Shown here: one piece after another, positions 13,250 through 25,196 of the stretch | Numbering within the stretch: the stretch's first letter is position 1 | Layout of the letters: each line of letters begins with the position of its first letter | Assembly: GCA_019055375.1 (NCBI GenBank) | Contig: JAHQIW010000207.1 | Coordinates: forward strand, 1 to 64,000 | Direction: 5' to 3' | Length of the DNA stretch: 64,000 nucleotides | DNA from: Parelaphostrongylus tenuis | Taxonomy: Eukaryota; Nematoda; Chromadorea; Rhabditida; Metastrongylidae | Program-made: the position numbers and the translations under genes | Notes under the pieces: model-generated | The model's input: only the letters and a program-made list of their open reading frames with translations | The model's database searches: none | What the model was told of the DNA's origin: nothing

Positions 13250-14625
13250 ATGCAGCTTATCATCTCCATATATTTACAGTGCGTTGTCTATCAACTTTTA
13301 TCGTTTTCGAAGGTACGTTTGCAAAGCCTTTATGAAGATTATACCCCAAAGCATATGAAAAACTCCGGATCAGACTCAGCTATTTGAACAAGCAGGATTT
13401 CGTATAGGATACTGCTGCATGGACCACATCCAAACAATATCACGGGTCAATGAAGTCTGTCGAGAATATCATGTGCCCTTAATCCCAACATTTACCGGTT
13501 ATGTAAAAGCGTTTGATAACGTTAAAACGAATGCAATCCTATCAGCACTCGCCGATCAAGGAGTGGATCGATCCTATATAGAACTGCACCACAAAAATAC
13601 AGCTTTTTCATCGACCTCTGACTATACCCATTATTAAAGGGGTTCCACATGGTGATACGATATGGCCAAGGATGATCACCGTCTCCTTGCAGTGTGTAAT
13701 GAAATCACTCGTTTGGGACGAGAAGGGCATTCGTGTTGATGGAAAATTTCTGTCACATCTTCGTTATGCAGACAACATCGCCATCTTTTCAAAAAGTACC
13801 AACGAAGCAGAGACGATGCTAAAGAAATGAAACGAAGCGGGAAAGAAGATCGAATTACGTATTAATAGGATGAAGACTCAGTTCATGAAGAACCCATGGT
13901 GCAATGGTGATCGAGTTGAAATGGATGGTTCTCTGATTGCAGGAACCACCTCGTATGTGCACCTTGGGCGATCATTAAATATGGAAAACAACATGAAGGA
14001 AGAACTAGATAGGAGGAGAGCAGCAGTGGCCGCATTCGGGCCTCTCAGGGAAGCCACCGACCAGCTAACGGACGCAAAACTCCGTGCTCACCTTTTCGAT
14101 TCAACGGTCCTCCCGGTGCTCAGCTATGCAGCTGAGATGTGCGCTGATATTTCAACCACCTCAAGACTGCTACAGACAACTCACAGAGCGCTCGAACGAT
14201 GTCTTCTCTTGTCGGCGCACACAACATCTGACTGGCTTGCGTAGTTCAGATCTTCGGTTTCTATCCCATCTTCGTGACCCGGAGGTCTACACATCTATAC
14301 CGAAACACGGATAGGCCGGTCATACACTGAGAACAACGGGCGACAGATGGACGAGAAGAACTGTAGAGTGGATTCCATGAGAATGTACGCGTCCTCGAGG
14401 ACGACCACCTACATGTTAGGCGAACGTGTTCCGCTAAAAGAGTTAAGGAGCTGTACTCGCAGCTTCCGATTTTCTTCAGATCACATTGTGACGCTCGCAG
14501 CAGCCGCCGTGCTCGAATAAGATCACAGTAATGGACGACTGTCGCGCAGCAGAGAGACGTATGGAATATATGCTGGGGTCCGCGCAATTAGTGAAGGCGG
14601 ACCGTTCAAGTATCAAGTAAGTAAG
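13250..14625 (+). mobile_element. RTE retrotransposon, RT domain to 3' end, several frameshifts
   Basis: The plus strand reads RTE RT motifs in shifting frames: EQAGFR-like start, MDHIQTISRVNEVCREY, an FADD-equivalent reading RYADNIAIFS (second Asp lost), TQFMKN, YVHLGRSLNMEN, ATDQLTDAKLRAHLFDST and a TTHRALERCLL block. The 3' end is a run of AAGT repeats at 14610-14628, the usual RTE tail. At least four frameshifts or stops show it is dead. Confidence 0.9.
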
Positions 14626-15039
14626 TAGGCATGTTCCCTTCATTTCTATTGCTTATCAATCCGTAATCCTCCGTCGTCTATGTCATAACATCAAGTTCAC
14701 TTGCTTTCGCATTTATCGCGCTCTAATCGAACACCGTCGCTCAGCCAGCGACGAGCCGTCCTGACGACGTTTGAATTCGTCCTGATTTCCTCTTCTTTTC
14801 TTCTCTTTCCTCGCTTCTCTTTCTGTCTTCTCTTTCTTTTTTTCCTTTCCTTCTCTTTCTTTTTGTTTTCCTCTCCTTTCAACCCTCTGCGGGCGGCAGC
14901 ACAGGCGACGTCGCAAGCGCTACGCGATATTCACTTCTTAAAGGCGATTTTTCTTTATTTAAGTAGAACTCAAAGTTTTTTGTGCATTGCTCTAATGCAA
15001 TGTTATCTTCTCTACACAACCATATACTTCTTGTACGCA

Positions 15040-15395
15040 CTTTTACATGCGAAGAAAACTCCGAGTTTGAAATGTAAGTTTCTTTTCGTTTCCAAAGAGC
15101 GCTATGAAGATTTTCTCAGACAACAAGTTTAGCTTTGGAATCACCGAGATCGAGTGAGTCTTGTTATAATCTATTGAAGCTATCCACGAACTTAGACCGT
15201 AAGCAAAGCACACGACTTCAGAACGAAATTCTATTTTCGCTGCTATAGCTTACTAAGAAGGTCTTTTCAGAAAAAGTCACAATGTTAAAATCGCCAAGAT
15301 TTCAGTTTTCGAATGACTACTGAAATTCTCCAACTAAGCTCTGCCTAGTGAAGAAAGATCTCTGAAAAGTTGAAGATGTAATAAACCCTCGTCGT
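15040..15395 (+). repeat. Dispersed repeat family member, two units
   Basis: Contains AAGAGCGCTATGAAGA, ATCACCGAGATC and GAATGACTACTGAAATTCTCC, shared in order with the units at 22345-23010. Confidence 0.55.
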
Positions 15396-15661
15396 CCACA
15401 GAGGGTTAAAATACACTTGCTATTTTCCTCATAACACTTTTATGATGTTTAATGTAAGTTCTATAAAATTCGCCTTATTTTGCAAATGTTGTGTGCTTCC
15501 ATTAATTCGTTTTATTCGAAATTCTGTTCCAATCCCTCTGCTTTGCGAGTGACGACAATATAAAAGGTTGTGTAAAAATTCGTACCGTTTTGTTTTTTTT
15601 AATATGATTTTTGCCATAAAATTGCGTAATTTTGGTACCATTTAAATGAGCAGTTTCTTTC

Positions 15662-16239
15662 AAACATTTTGGTATACAACATGCCTATACTTGCTTTGAG
15701 GAGAAGATGTCGTGGGAAGAAATTCGCCTGCTACTCATACACGATTGCGCCTAAGGCAAAATGCTAATGAAGCGGCGCGCAAGACTGATGAAGCTTGGGG
15801 CGATAATACGGTTTCAGAAAGGACGACTAGGAAGTGGTTCCTGGAGATCAAAGCTGAAGAGAACAGTCTGGAGGATCAGTCGCCCTCGGGCCGTCCAGAG
15901 GAGCTTGATCGTGAAGCCGTCTTTGAGATGGTCGAGGAGAATCCCTCAATGACATGCGGAATGCTACCCGAAGAGTCTGATTGTTGCTTCAAGACTATCG
16001 CCAACATGAACTGAATAAGGTCTGGGAGAAGTCAAATTGGGTGCCACATGTTGTGACCGAATCCTCAGAAGCCGTCCTTTCTGCAAAGGTATCATCGTCT
16101 CAGACTCCATTAATCTTGCGCGCCGCTTCACTAGCATTTTACCCTACGCGCCATTCGTGCATGAGTAGCGAACGAATTTCTTCCCATGACAGCTTCATCT
16201 TAAGGCAAGTATAGACTGTTTCTATACCAAAATGTTTAC
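15662..16239 (+). mobile_element. Mariner-derived foldback element A
   Basis: 15712-16050 encodes a mariner N-terminus: a helix-turn-helix with NEAARKTDEAWGDNTVSERT, then SGRPEELDREAVFEMVEENP, and in the next frame EKSNWVPHVVTES. The catalytic half is missing. In its place, 16088-16239 is an inverted copy of the first 150 nt (15662-15813), including the start region and part of the coding sequence. The element is therefore bounded by long inverted repeats made from its own 5' end. Confidence 0.85.
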
Positions 16240-16598
16240 AAAAAATGCGCATTTGGACGACACCACAATCGTGAAAAATCACTGCAAAAATCATTGAAAA
16301 CAAAAACGGTTTGGACTATTTACACATCCTTGTCATCTGAAATCTTTTTTTGTCTTATTTTTCCTGTTTTAGGACCAAATGATTTGTCGTCACTATTGTA
16401 CCAACTTAATATTCTACTGATCCTCAACTTGAGTAAGGATGAGTGGGTTACTTGCTGACAATAACAGTCGGAAGGTCGATGTCATGGCGTTGATTTGGCG
16501 CCGAAACCGTAAGTGATTCGTCGATCATTCATCTGATAACTGCGTTTTCTTTCGATTTTTCGTCTTGGTGTGGCGATCATACGTCTTTTGGATAGCTG

Positions 16599-16650
16599 GT
16601 TTTTTTTTGGAGGGGGGGGGGGGGAGGAGGGGGGAAAGGTGGTTGAGTGG
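16599..16650 (+). repeat. Poly-T followed by a long G run
   Basis: A T tract leads into at least 14 consecutive G and then GGAGGAGGGGGG. Guanine runs of this kind can form G-quadruplexes. Confidence 0.9.
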
Positions 16651-17081
16651 TCAGTGATGCATGCTATCCAGGAGCAATGTTCTGGTTCGACCTCATCCAC
16701 CGACGCTCTCCCCAATCATTCTTGAACGAAGCTCAGCTCGGATCCGTCTGAGACTGCGCTATCTGCCCAGCCGCTAGTCCACGTCTTCCATGAAGGTGAT
16801 GCAATTCTCGGCAGAAGTGGAAACATCTCGGGAAATGTACGAAGACCTTTGTGTAGGGTGAAGACAAGGAGACGAATCCAATCCGTGAACTTTAGGGATC
16901 CACACAACAAAAACGGTTCGAGGCGCTGTTCAAAACTGGAAAAAAAGAAATAAGGTTGCGATTTCATGCTGCACAAGCCTCTTGTTAGGTCGTTCTATGT
17001 GTTTTGGCACCAGAGCAATAAACACCAAGTTTGTTAGTCAGAAGTAGTTAAATTTGCGTGGTTTTGGTATCGTTCAACTGC

Positions 17082-17445
17082 GCATTTTCTTGCGAAGTTT
17101 TGGTATACAACTTATCTCTTACTTCAAGCTAGAGCTGTCGGGATCAAACTCGCTTGCATACCATGCATGAATGATGCGCTGCAGAAAATGCTTGTGAAGC
17201 TGCTCGTAAGATCAGTGGAGCTTGGGGCGATGGTACGGTTGCAGAAAGGTTGGCTAGAAAGCGGTTCTCGAAGTTCAAAGCTGGAGAGAGCAGTCTGGGG
17301 ATCAGTCGCACCCGGAGCAGGAAGCTCCGTTAATCTCGCGCTCGCCATTCGTGCATGAGTAACAATGGGAATTCCTCCCAGGACACCTCCATCTCAAAGC
17401 AAGTATAGACAAATTATATACCGAAATGTACGCCAGAAAATGCTG
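17082..17445 (+). mobile_element. Mariner-derived foldback element B
   Basis: A shorter relative of the element at 15662-16239: the same TTTTGGTATA terminus, the same mariner N-terminal coding stretch in degenerate form, and a right end (about 17330-17445) that is an inverted copy of the left end. Middle part reduced to about 130 nt. It lies 840 nt from element A. Confidence 0.78.
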
Positions 17446-17554
17446 GTCGAACGATACCGACTCGTGCAAATTAAATCACTTCTAACTAGTAAATTTGATG
17501 TATACCATAAGCTATATGCGTCAAACAGCAGCTGAAGAAACTATGCCATTTACT

Positions 17555-17735
17555 TGCGTGGGAAGGGGTACTCTTGCGAGTGTGACTACTTAAAGAGCTC
17601 ATTTAATCCTTCCGGATTGGTATACCTTTCGGGATACAAAGCTATACCTTTACCAGATACAAAGGTCTACCAATCCGGATGGATTACATGATTTCCTCAA
17701 GGAGTCACACTCGCAAGAGTACCTCTTCCCACGCA
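17555..17735. repeat. Palindromic MITE-like element
   Basis: Imperfect inverted repeat with arms of about 80 nt: TGCGTGGGAAG at the left end and its complement at the right end, a shared ACTCTTGCGAGTGTGACT motif and a CCAATCCGGA centre. A short central spacer only. No coding sequence. Confidence 0.8.
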
Positions 17736-18230
17736 CGTTAACTTGACCGCACTTGTATCCCCACAACATTTACCGTTTTGAAGGACCCGTCGTCATAAGC
17801 TTTCATGATCTGCTTGGAACTCACAAGTACATGCTGGGCGAATAAATCATTCTGAAGACAACTATCTTGTGGACTTAGAATTCAGTTAAAAAAGTCATTC
17901 AGTTTTTGTTTTACAAGGCTCGTCTTCACAATTCAGTGTGCCAATCCTAACATCTACCGCAATCGCATCCTATATTCCCATTCATCCTCCACTAAGGTCT
18001 TCAAACATTTCATGTATTGCTTCGGCGGCTACTTGAGAAAATCGTCTTCTTACCACATTGCGAACTAAATGCATGCAATTTCATGCACTGATTGCCGGTC
18101 TGCGTACCAGACAATTGGCATTGCTACGCGTCGCAGTCGCATTCAGAGAATTTAAGGATCTTATGTTTTTGCTGCTATTTCGCAGTTTTTTCGTGTAAAC
18201 TTGGGAGAATTTAATGGTAGCCAAAAGTTC

Positions 18231-18300
18231 GACCTCAGACGGGAGTTGAACCCGCGTTTCAACCGTACCGGGAGCACGTGCTACCGCTACACCCCCGAAG
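18231..18300 (-). repeat. tRNA-like SINE head
   Basis: Minus strand: A box region TAGCGGTAGCACGTG and B box GGGTTCAACTCCC. A truncated relative with the same B box and trailing GAGGTC lies at 23402-23440. No intact cloverleaf. Confidence 0.65.
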
Positions 18301-19431
18301 CAGCCGCTTACTTGCGGCTCATTATTCAAGATCTCTCTATCGTGGCTATCACCAACCAACCTTCAATAGGTTTGGTCGTGTAAGCAATTGTAAATCATGC
18401 AAGCACTCAATTCTCATAGGTAAGAGAATTCAGTTGGTGAATTAGGGTTCTGAGGAGACATTTCATAATTAAATGACGGATTGTCTCAAGGGGAGTTCTG
18501 TAAAAGAAATTTCCAGTGGAAAGAACGCCCATATTTCCAGAAACATCCTACGTATCATCGCTGAGACCATTTTCTTTCAAAAAGAAACATACTTTCTGCT
18601 GTTATATGACAATTTTTCTTGTTTTATCAATGATCTGTAGTCTTTTGATAGTTTAATAGACACAGATTTTATACTGAGTTTGGTTTCTGATAAGACCTTA
18701 GCACGTTCTATCAACCAAAAGGAAACGTTTTGCATTACGAGTAGCAAGCAATTATTTGTTTGAACTTTACGGTGGATTCGTCTCTCCTTTTCAACTGAAA
18801 CTTTTATTTTTGAGTCACTTTGTCTCCGTTAGAGAGAAGAATATTATTGAAGGGTTTCCTATGAACACAATTTTAGTAAAAAACAGCTTCCAGTTTTCCT
18901 AAAAATCCCTACTTTTCAATAAGTATACTTCATTGTTAGGATAGCATGTATTTCCCACTGTTTTTTCTTCGCATTTTTTTTCGATAGTGCTGTGAAGTTG
19001 AAACTGGAGAACACCGCTTTCTTCATATACGACTTTTATAAGAAAGTAATATGTGAGTTTTCATCCAGAATGCACCTGGAGAAGTAGAAAGAGAGCACGT
19101 TCATCAGCTTGAGGGATTCGGAGGTTTATTTCGCTCTCAAAAACCCGGTGTCTTAGAAGAAACATCCACCTTGTTTGTACTTCACAGCCTTATTGAGGTC
19201 TCTTCCATTATATTCTCTCATTTGCTAACGATAAACTCCGTTTTAATAGCGCTAAAGAGCTATATTTTATCAGAGAGCCATCACATTGTCTTTGGACCAC
19301 ACCTGGTAATTGACGACCGCGTCGCGTCCAAGCGAAGTGTCAACGTGGTATGCAACGTGTTAATAATTTCAGTAGAATGCTGGTCGAGACTTCTTGCAGT
19401 CCCCTAGGTATCTAAGCTAAGGCGTTACCTG

Positions 19432-19490
19432 CGTCGTTCAGTTGGTTGATTGCAAGAGAGTGTTAGGTTAGGGATTCGAGCCGGCGCGTT
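19432..19490 (+). repeat. tRNA-like SINE head
   Basis: A-box-like TCAGTTGGTTGATTGCA and B-box-like GGGATTCGAGCC with tRNA spacing. Acceptor arms are not paired. Confidence 0.5.
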
Positions 19491-19980
19491 ACTATCGTCT
19501 AATTTGCTGGCACACTACATCACAAGCCAATTCACTACTATGCTAGAAAAACTACCAAAAGAGTGTAAATGCTTGTTACAAAAAGGCGAACTTTTAGACG
19601 ACTTGTGGTCAACACAGTAGTGCGATTCGATCGCCGAATTTTTCCTTTACGCCTTTTTCAGTAGAATGTCAGTTTCTTTTTCGTTTAGGACCATTAAAAA
19701 AGCCTAAAGGTGCTGCGTTGAGACCGCTTTTGCCAGCAGTGCCAGTGAACGTACGGTGTTCCATTCAGATCGTTCATCTCTGTTTTTATCGTTGTTCCCT
19801 TTTCATAATTGCTTCATTTACAGTAGTTTTCGGATACTATGATATTCCACTGCCTCGAGTGTGATTTCCTATCCCTCTGGTGTTTCGCTGAAATCCAACT
19901 TTTTTCTGTTTCACACCTATCTTTTCGGATGATATCTAATAATGTTTCGCAAGATGATTGTTCACAATCCAGTTGTGTAC

Positions 19981-20165
19981 CTGATGGGGGCCCCTGGCCG
20001 ATTGGCTAATGATGCTCGGTGCGGCTTGACGCGGTGTTATTTCCCACCGCCCCTTAGAACTTCGTCAATCGGTAACCATCGCCCTAGGAACGTCCTAGCC
20101 TAGCTATCTTTGACATTGCAAGGGGACGTGCTCGGCCAATAATTTGCGGCGTTCTCGTAGAAAAT
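19981..20165 (+). repeat. Dispersed repeat shared with 23800-23960
   Basis: TGGCCGATTGGCTAATGATG begins a stretch of about 180 nt that matches 23800-23960 in order (GATGCTC, a GACRCGG block, a TCCTCAACA/CGTCAATC-like centre, AGGGGACGTGCTC and GCGTTCT). The second copy lies in the intron between the two kinase exons. The start resembles a class II tRNA A box. Confidence 0.6.
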
Positions 20166-20978
20166 AAATTCTCCAGCGAGTGAGGAGACGAATCAAATGA
20201 TAGAAATACTGGAACTCGCATAAAAAACTGGATTCTTTAATAAGAGGGCATCTCATTCGTCGGAGAGGAAATTTTCATAGGAGTTTTAGTAACCATTCGA
20301 AAGCTGAGACTTGAGGCTACATCTCCACCTCTCGGGTTTCCAAAACATCGCTTCATGACTCCTTAGCATCTATGTCAAAAATTATGTTTCATACTCGTCT
20401 TTCGCCTTCGTTTCCATCACGCACAGAATTCGCTGAAAGCCGGAATGCATATCAGTGTGTCGTTTTATCTGGAATCTGTTTGCATAAGACTGACGACAGT
20501 GGTAATTTCGACTAATGAGAAGACTGAAAGTCACTGCTTGATTGATTCCCAAGACATACACGATATATGAGTTTGGAGCACCTTAGAAATCATATGGCCC
20601 ACTCCGTCGCTCCATTAGTGTGTCAAACACGTAGTTAACTTTTTTATTCAGCGAAGCATAATAGCTATGATTATATATTATATAGATAAACTACATTTTG
20701 ATGACAATCAGGTTTTATTTGCGTATCGACGGATCAATTCTCCTTTATCGGAAGCACTTTTTCTGGAAAGCTCTCATTATTCTTTGAAGCTTGGAACGAT
20801 CGGTCTTCACGAGTTGTGCGGAGTCCAGTACATTTTTTCTTCATGTCATTTTTTCTCTGTTGGCTATTCTGTCACCACTTTCTAAAAAATAACAGCAATC
20901 ACACAACGATCTCTGAACAAAAAAAAGCTTTCTTTTGTTGGAAAGAGGCAACACATATACTTCTATTCCTTAGCTTAC

Positions 20979-21788
20979 TGGTGCTGGAATCCAATCGACC
21001 GTATGTTGCGTTCTCAGTGTTTTTCCCATTGCGCATCCCAGTGGTAGCATTCAGTTTGTTTCGTGGTCTTCTTCCTGCGGCCTTTAATACGGCATTAGCT
21101 CCTTCTTCTCCGTCTTGCAGTCTCCTCGTATCTTGGCTCTGGCGTCGTAGCGCGCCGCAACGAGCCATCACAATTGTTCGGCCACGGCTGCCAATCTTGG
21201 CAACCTGAAATACAAAATCATGAATGGTGTGTGTGTGTATGCGTGTGTGCACGGTTGGTCACGTCTCCATGCGTTTGTGCACGTGTGTACGCGCGCGGGA
21301 GTACTTCCTGGGGTGAGCACGTACATGTGGCTGTAGCTCAGAAACATATAGTAGTGCGTAGTGACAAATCGATTGTGAACAAAGAATTTACAGAAAATCT
21401 TTCAGCTTTCCAAATCCGTGGAGACTTAGAGCCGGCTGAATCGATTGTTTTGTCAGCAGTCACATTTACTTACATCTCTTCCGCTTACTGAATTAGAAAG
21501 CAAGTAGTTTGAGCACCTCGGTGAATCCGCTTACCAACAGGTCTTCGTCACTCGCTGAATGACGGCTGGAAATGTTGGGCCGACTGGTGGTGGTTTTGCG
21601 TCCAGTGGTGGTGGTTGTAAGCCAGAGGTGGTGGTTTTGGGTCCATTGGTCGCCGAAACTGCGGCCACAAATCTGAAGCAAACCAGACGATGACCTTTGA
21701 AAACACAAAATCGAGTATCACTGCGAGAAAGCGAACCCATTACTTACCAGCGGAGCTTATTCAGTGGAGCTCCACTTGTCGACTCCAT
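20979..21788 (-). CDS. Candidate three-exon gene of unknown function, partial
   Basis: Proposed exons on the minus strand: 21788-21748 (starts ATG, donor GTAAGT), 21694-21535 (acceptor TTTTCAAAG, donor GTAAGC) and 21204-20979 (acceptor TATTTCAG, donor GTAAGC). Phases agree and the frame is open for about 142 codons. Exon 2 is Thr/Ser-rich with a short acidic patch (SASDEDLL). Exon 3 is basic (Arg/Lys-rich) without cysteines or membrane segments apart from one Cys near its start. I do not recognise a domain. The third exon is more GC-rich than its surroundings and has both splice signals of good quality, which is the main support. The acceptor of exon 2 is not canonical, and no downstream exon or stop was identified. 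A repeat-derived open frame is the alternative. Confidence 0.38.
21220..21300 (+). repeat. GT-rich microsatellite
   Basis: TGTGTGTGTG and interrupted GTGT/GCGC runs just upstream (minus-strand sense) of the third exon of the unknown gene. Confidence 0.8.
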
Positions 21789-22344
21789 TTTCCGCACTGG
21801 AGCTCCGCTCGAATGAAGTAGCCCACGTGGCGAGCACTTTTTATACACCACAGTTGTTGAAATAATCACTTATTGATAACGACTTGTTTTCCACAGATAG
21901 TGACTTGTTTTCCACGGCAACTTATCATAGAGCACTTGTTATCATTATCAGCTAACACAGTGCCTAATAGTATTTTCAAAACGCTTTTTCTTTGATCTCG
22001 GTCATACACACTCAGAATACGGTCCTATTCACTTGGTCAAGAGCACATGGAAATTCAACACACATGGTATCATTGGCGAGAAAGATGATAGGTCAAGCAT
22101 TCTGAAAATGGATGTCAAAGCTTTTATTAACACGTAATGTACACAAGCCTAATTTTATGTCGATTACGGACCTAGCGTTTACGAACTAACGGCTCATTCA
22201 TAGGTAATGGAGGACAATTTTTTTTTTTTTGATAACTAGAGAAACTGAAGAGATGGAAAGATGACGCATCTACAGCAAAGAACTTGATGACATTTTGATG
22301 AAGCATGATTTTCTCCACAAGATTGTTAAATTTTTGTGCATTCA

Positions 22345-23010
22345 TGACTCCTATATGCAAGGAAAACTCCGAATATAAAACGTCAGTTCTTTTTCTCTCT
22401 CACAGTGCGCTATGAGAACCTTTTCGAAAACGAGTTTGAGTGTCAAATTTGCCGAGATCTGGACTGTCGAATGAGTATAGCGTAGTTTAATAAAAAACGA
22501 TTCCCACACTTTGGCTGAGTAAGTGGTACAAATCGAGTGTGAAACGTATTTCATTTCTGCTGCTACGGTGCACTGCTAGGGCTTCCTTGAAAACCAAGTG
22601 AAGCGTTGAAATTCGCGAGATTCAGGCTATTGAATGGTTACTCAATTTCTCCATAAAAAACTTTGTTTAGTGGGAAAGACTTTGGAAAATCTTCATCGCC
22701 CGCGAATGAATAATTAGGATTTTTTCTCCGTTTTGAAATTACACAGGTGTATCGCGTAACTTTGATGCTCCATGATTTTTCCTAGATGGTCATATGGTTT
22801 TCGTACGCTTATAACTCTTATGTATGAACAAACCTTCGAGTACGAAACGTATTCTTCTTTCTGACCTTACAACGTCCTATGAGAACCAGTTTTAGCTTCG
22901 CAGTCGTCAGGATTAGAGCTATTGAATGACTACCAGAAGATTAGCCAAAAGCCATCCTTAGACCTCAGCCGAGCAAACAAGCAAAGAAAAATAATATCAT
23001 TTTCGCTGCT
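22345..23010 (+). repeat. Dispersed repeat family, two to three tandem units
   Basis: Units share a CGAAACGT-like head, a GCGCTATGAGAACC or similar block, then a CGAGATCT- and TATTGAATGACTAC-like end. Relatives lie at 15040-15395, 24955-25095 and 38110-38310, and the palindrome at 52.7 kb has a similar make-up. Non-coding. Confidence 0.6.
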
Positions 23011-23587
23011 GCAACTCAGTAATAGGGCTTTTCCAGAAATAGAGCATTATATTGAAATTTCCCCATTTAATCTTTTGAACAGTTACTATAAATCTGAGGA
23101 AAACTTTTTTTTCAATGAGGTCTCGAGAAATCATGTATCTGTTTGTATACACACCGTCCCGAAAGCATTTTATTAAATTACGATAAGGCAAAGACTCCTC
23201 AGATCCCTACATATCTAATGATGCTGCGTGGTATGGAAAACCTTAGGAACCCTAGATGCCTATGAGAAAAGATCAGACACATATTCAACTTCTGCTCGAC
23301 TTCAGGATCTATAGGTATCCGTAACATTTCGCCTTCCCCCTACTTCTCTAAGTCATCTATTTATCGCTTTTATAGCAGTTTAATGAGGTTACCGAGAATT
23401 TCTCTAGACCTCAGGCGAGAGTTGAATCCGCGTCTCACCCTTTGTCAGGGGCGCCCGACGTTCTCAAGGTATATCATATCTCTTAATATCCACGGATATA
23501 TTGGTGGTATCTGGGTTGTTCTGGTCTTTCCGTACTTTTTATCAAAGTTTCTGCCTGTCATATTCTGGTGTACATACTTTGTTTCAG

Positions 23588-24203
23588 GTGGATTTGCTAT
23601 TGTATTTGCTGCATACGATAATTCGAACAAATGGTATGCACTGAAGAGGCAGTTAGCACAGGACGAAGACTCGATGGAGGCTGTTCTACGCGAGATTCGT
23701 ATTCTTAAAGAGGTCCTAGATATTTTCGTTATCTTTTTTATCCTCCTTCCTGTTCATCCTCCTTCTTCAATCTTCTCTCTATACTTAGTTGGTGGGGTTT
23801 GTGTTCGTGTGGCTAGCGATGCTCAACGCGACCTGACACGGCATTGATCCGTATCCCTCGTTCCTCAACACTCCAGCGATTAGTAATAATCGTCGCAGTC
23901 TGGCTATCCTCCAGATGCAGGGAGATGTGCTCAACCAGTTTTCTACGACGTTCATGAAGGCAGATCCTCTTAAGCGATAAATGTCAGGAGGACGATTTGA
24001 ATAGCGAAGTACTCAGACCACCAGTAAAATAAAAACTGATCTGGTTAAATGAAGTGATAAAATAATCTGTGAAGTCACACTATACTTGCTGAATCTATTA
24101 TAGCTCTCTGGACATCCGGCAGTTTTGAGATTCATTGCAGCTGCCCAAATGAAATTACCGTCAGCCGGAGTTGAATTTATGCTTCTAACGGAGCTGTGTT
24201 CAG
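23588..24203 (+). CDS. NAK-family kinase (GAK/AAK1-like) N-lobe, two exons of a partial gene
   Basis: Exon 23588-23712 follows TTTCAG and encodes the end of a glycine-rich loop (GGFAIVF), the ATP-binding lysine (WYALKR) and the helix C glutamate (VLREIRILKE). Exon 24104-24203 follows TATAG and continues in phase with LSGHPAVLRF, a variable stretch, and a hinge reading EFMLLTELC. This order is diagnostic of the NAK kinases GAK and AAK1, which phosphorylate clathrin adaptor mu subunits at coated vesicles; the C. elegans GAK/auxilin homologue is dnj-25. The intron of 391 nt has a weak donor (GTCCTA), as has the second exon (GTTGAT). The first half of the glycine loop, the HRD and DFG motifs and any J domain were not found on the plus strand between 19 and 33 kb. 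It may be a gene with very long introns or a dead fragment. Confidence 0.72.
23800..23960 (+). repeat. Dispersed repeat, second copy, in the kinase intron
   Basis: Counterpart of 19981-20165. Its open frame toward the kinase exon is not coding. Confidence 0.6.
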
Positions 24204-24480
24204 GTTGATTTTTCGATTACATCGTTGTATTTTCTTTGATCGATTACAATTTTGACAGTTCAAGAGCTCTCATTTCAGTTCTAATGGTGTCCCTGAATGA
24301 TTCTGTCATAGCAATCCATTTCTCAATTTCTTTTTTTGAAGCGGACAAAGTCATTTTCGCATTTTCAGATTTTCAGTGACTTTTCGATTGATCAATTCTC
24401 GACAGTTCCAATACTGTGCTGGTTCCTGAAAAGGTCCCTTCAGTACGCTATATTAGCGAAAATCTTGAGTTTAACAGAGA

Positions 24481-24785
24481 GAGCATGTGGCGCAGTGGTT
24501 AGAGGTGCCCTGCGTCGCACATGAGGTCAGTGTTCGATCTCGCGCTCATGGCTCACCAAGCCATCCATCCCTCCGGGGTCGGTAAATTGGTACCAGGCAG
24601 GTCTTAGACTTGTCTGGGAGGATAAGCAGCGCTGACTCGGTTCAACGGGAGGCCACCGCGAGTCATTGTAAAGGCCAGATAAAGGTGCATTCAATCATCT
24701 CAGACGAAATTAAAAATTAGAGTCGAAGCATGGCGCATCCCTCTCAGGTCGATCAACGCCCGAGAGCTTTATCCATTTATCCTTT
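24481..24785 (+). repeat. tRNA-headed SINE
   Basis: A pol III A box (TGGCGCAGTGG, 24488-24498) and B box (GTGTTCGATCT, 24530-24540) are followed by a non-tRNA body with TCCGGGGTCGGTAAATTGG and an AT-rich end. The anticodon arm does not fold as in a real tRNA. It lies just after the second kinase exon. Confidence 0.8.
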
Positions 24786-25196
24786 TATTGAGTTTAAACA
24801 CTGCGTCGAAACACTATCGCGCATATTTTTGATATTTATTTGAATTTTTCCCCCCTCTATGGTTATTACTCGATTTTTATATGAGAGCTGCTGAAGAACA
24901 TTTGCACTATCGTTCTAAGGACTGAGGCTTCAATTTTTTCCTTACATCAATAAATTAATCGCCTATAAGCTTAATTATAAGCAGCTTAGATCTAAGAGTG
25001 CGAAACGTAATTTTTTTTTGCTCTTCTAGCGGTCCGTGAGGACGTCAGAAGCTTCAGAATCACCTGAATTTGTGCTACTATGACCGCTGAAGTCTCAGTA
25101 GATCATCTACTAACCCAACTTACCTCTGTGCCATTTGCTGCGAATGATGCCAAATCCACGCACACACGCTAGTCGTGGTGAAACTGCGCGTTAAAT

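Larger units (their letters stand above)
18310..20970. other. No recognised gene apart from repeats listed
   Basis: A frame open from about 19060 to 19407 (+) has no domain or clear splice context. The rest is AT-rich. Confidence 0.45.

Noticed and set aside
14697..15132. Open frames on both strands (Lys/Glu-rich and Phe/Ser-rich)
   Set aside because: Both come from a pyrimidine-rich stretch with CTTT repeats; no coding signature.
20899..21252. Single-exon 117-residue minus-strand protein
   Set aside because: A TTTCAG acceptor and a GTAAGC donor fall inside the frame, so it is better read as an exon with intron on both sides.
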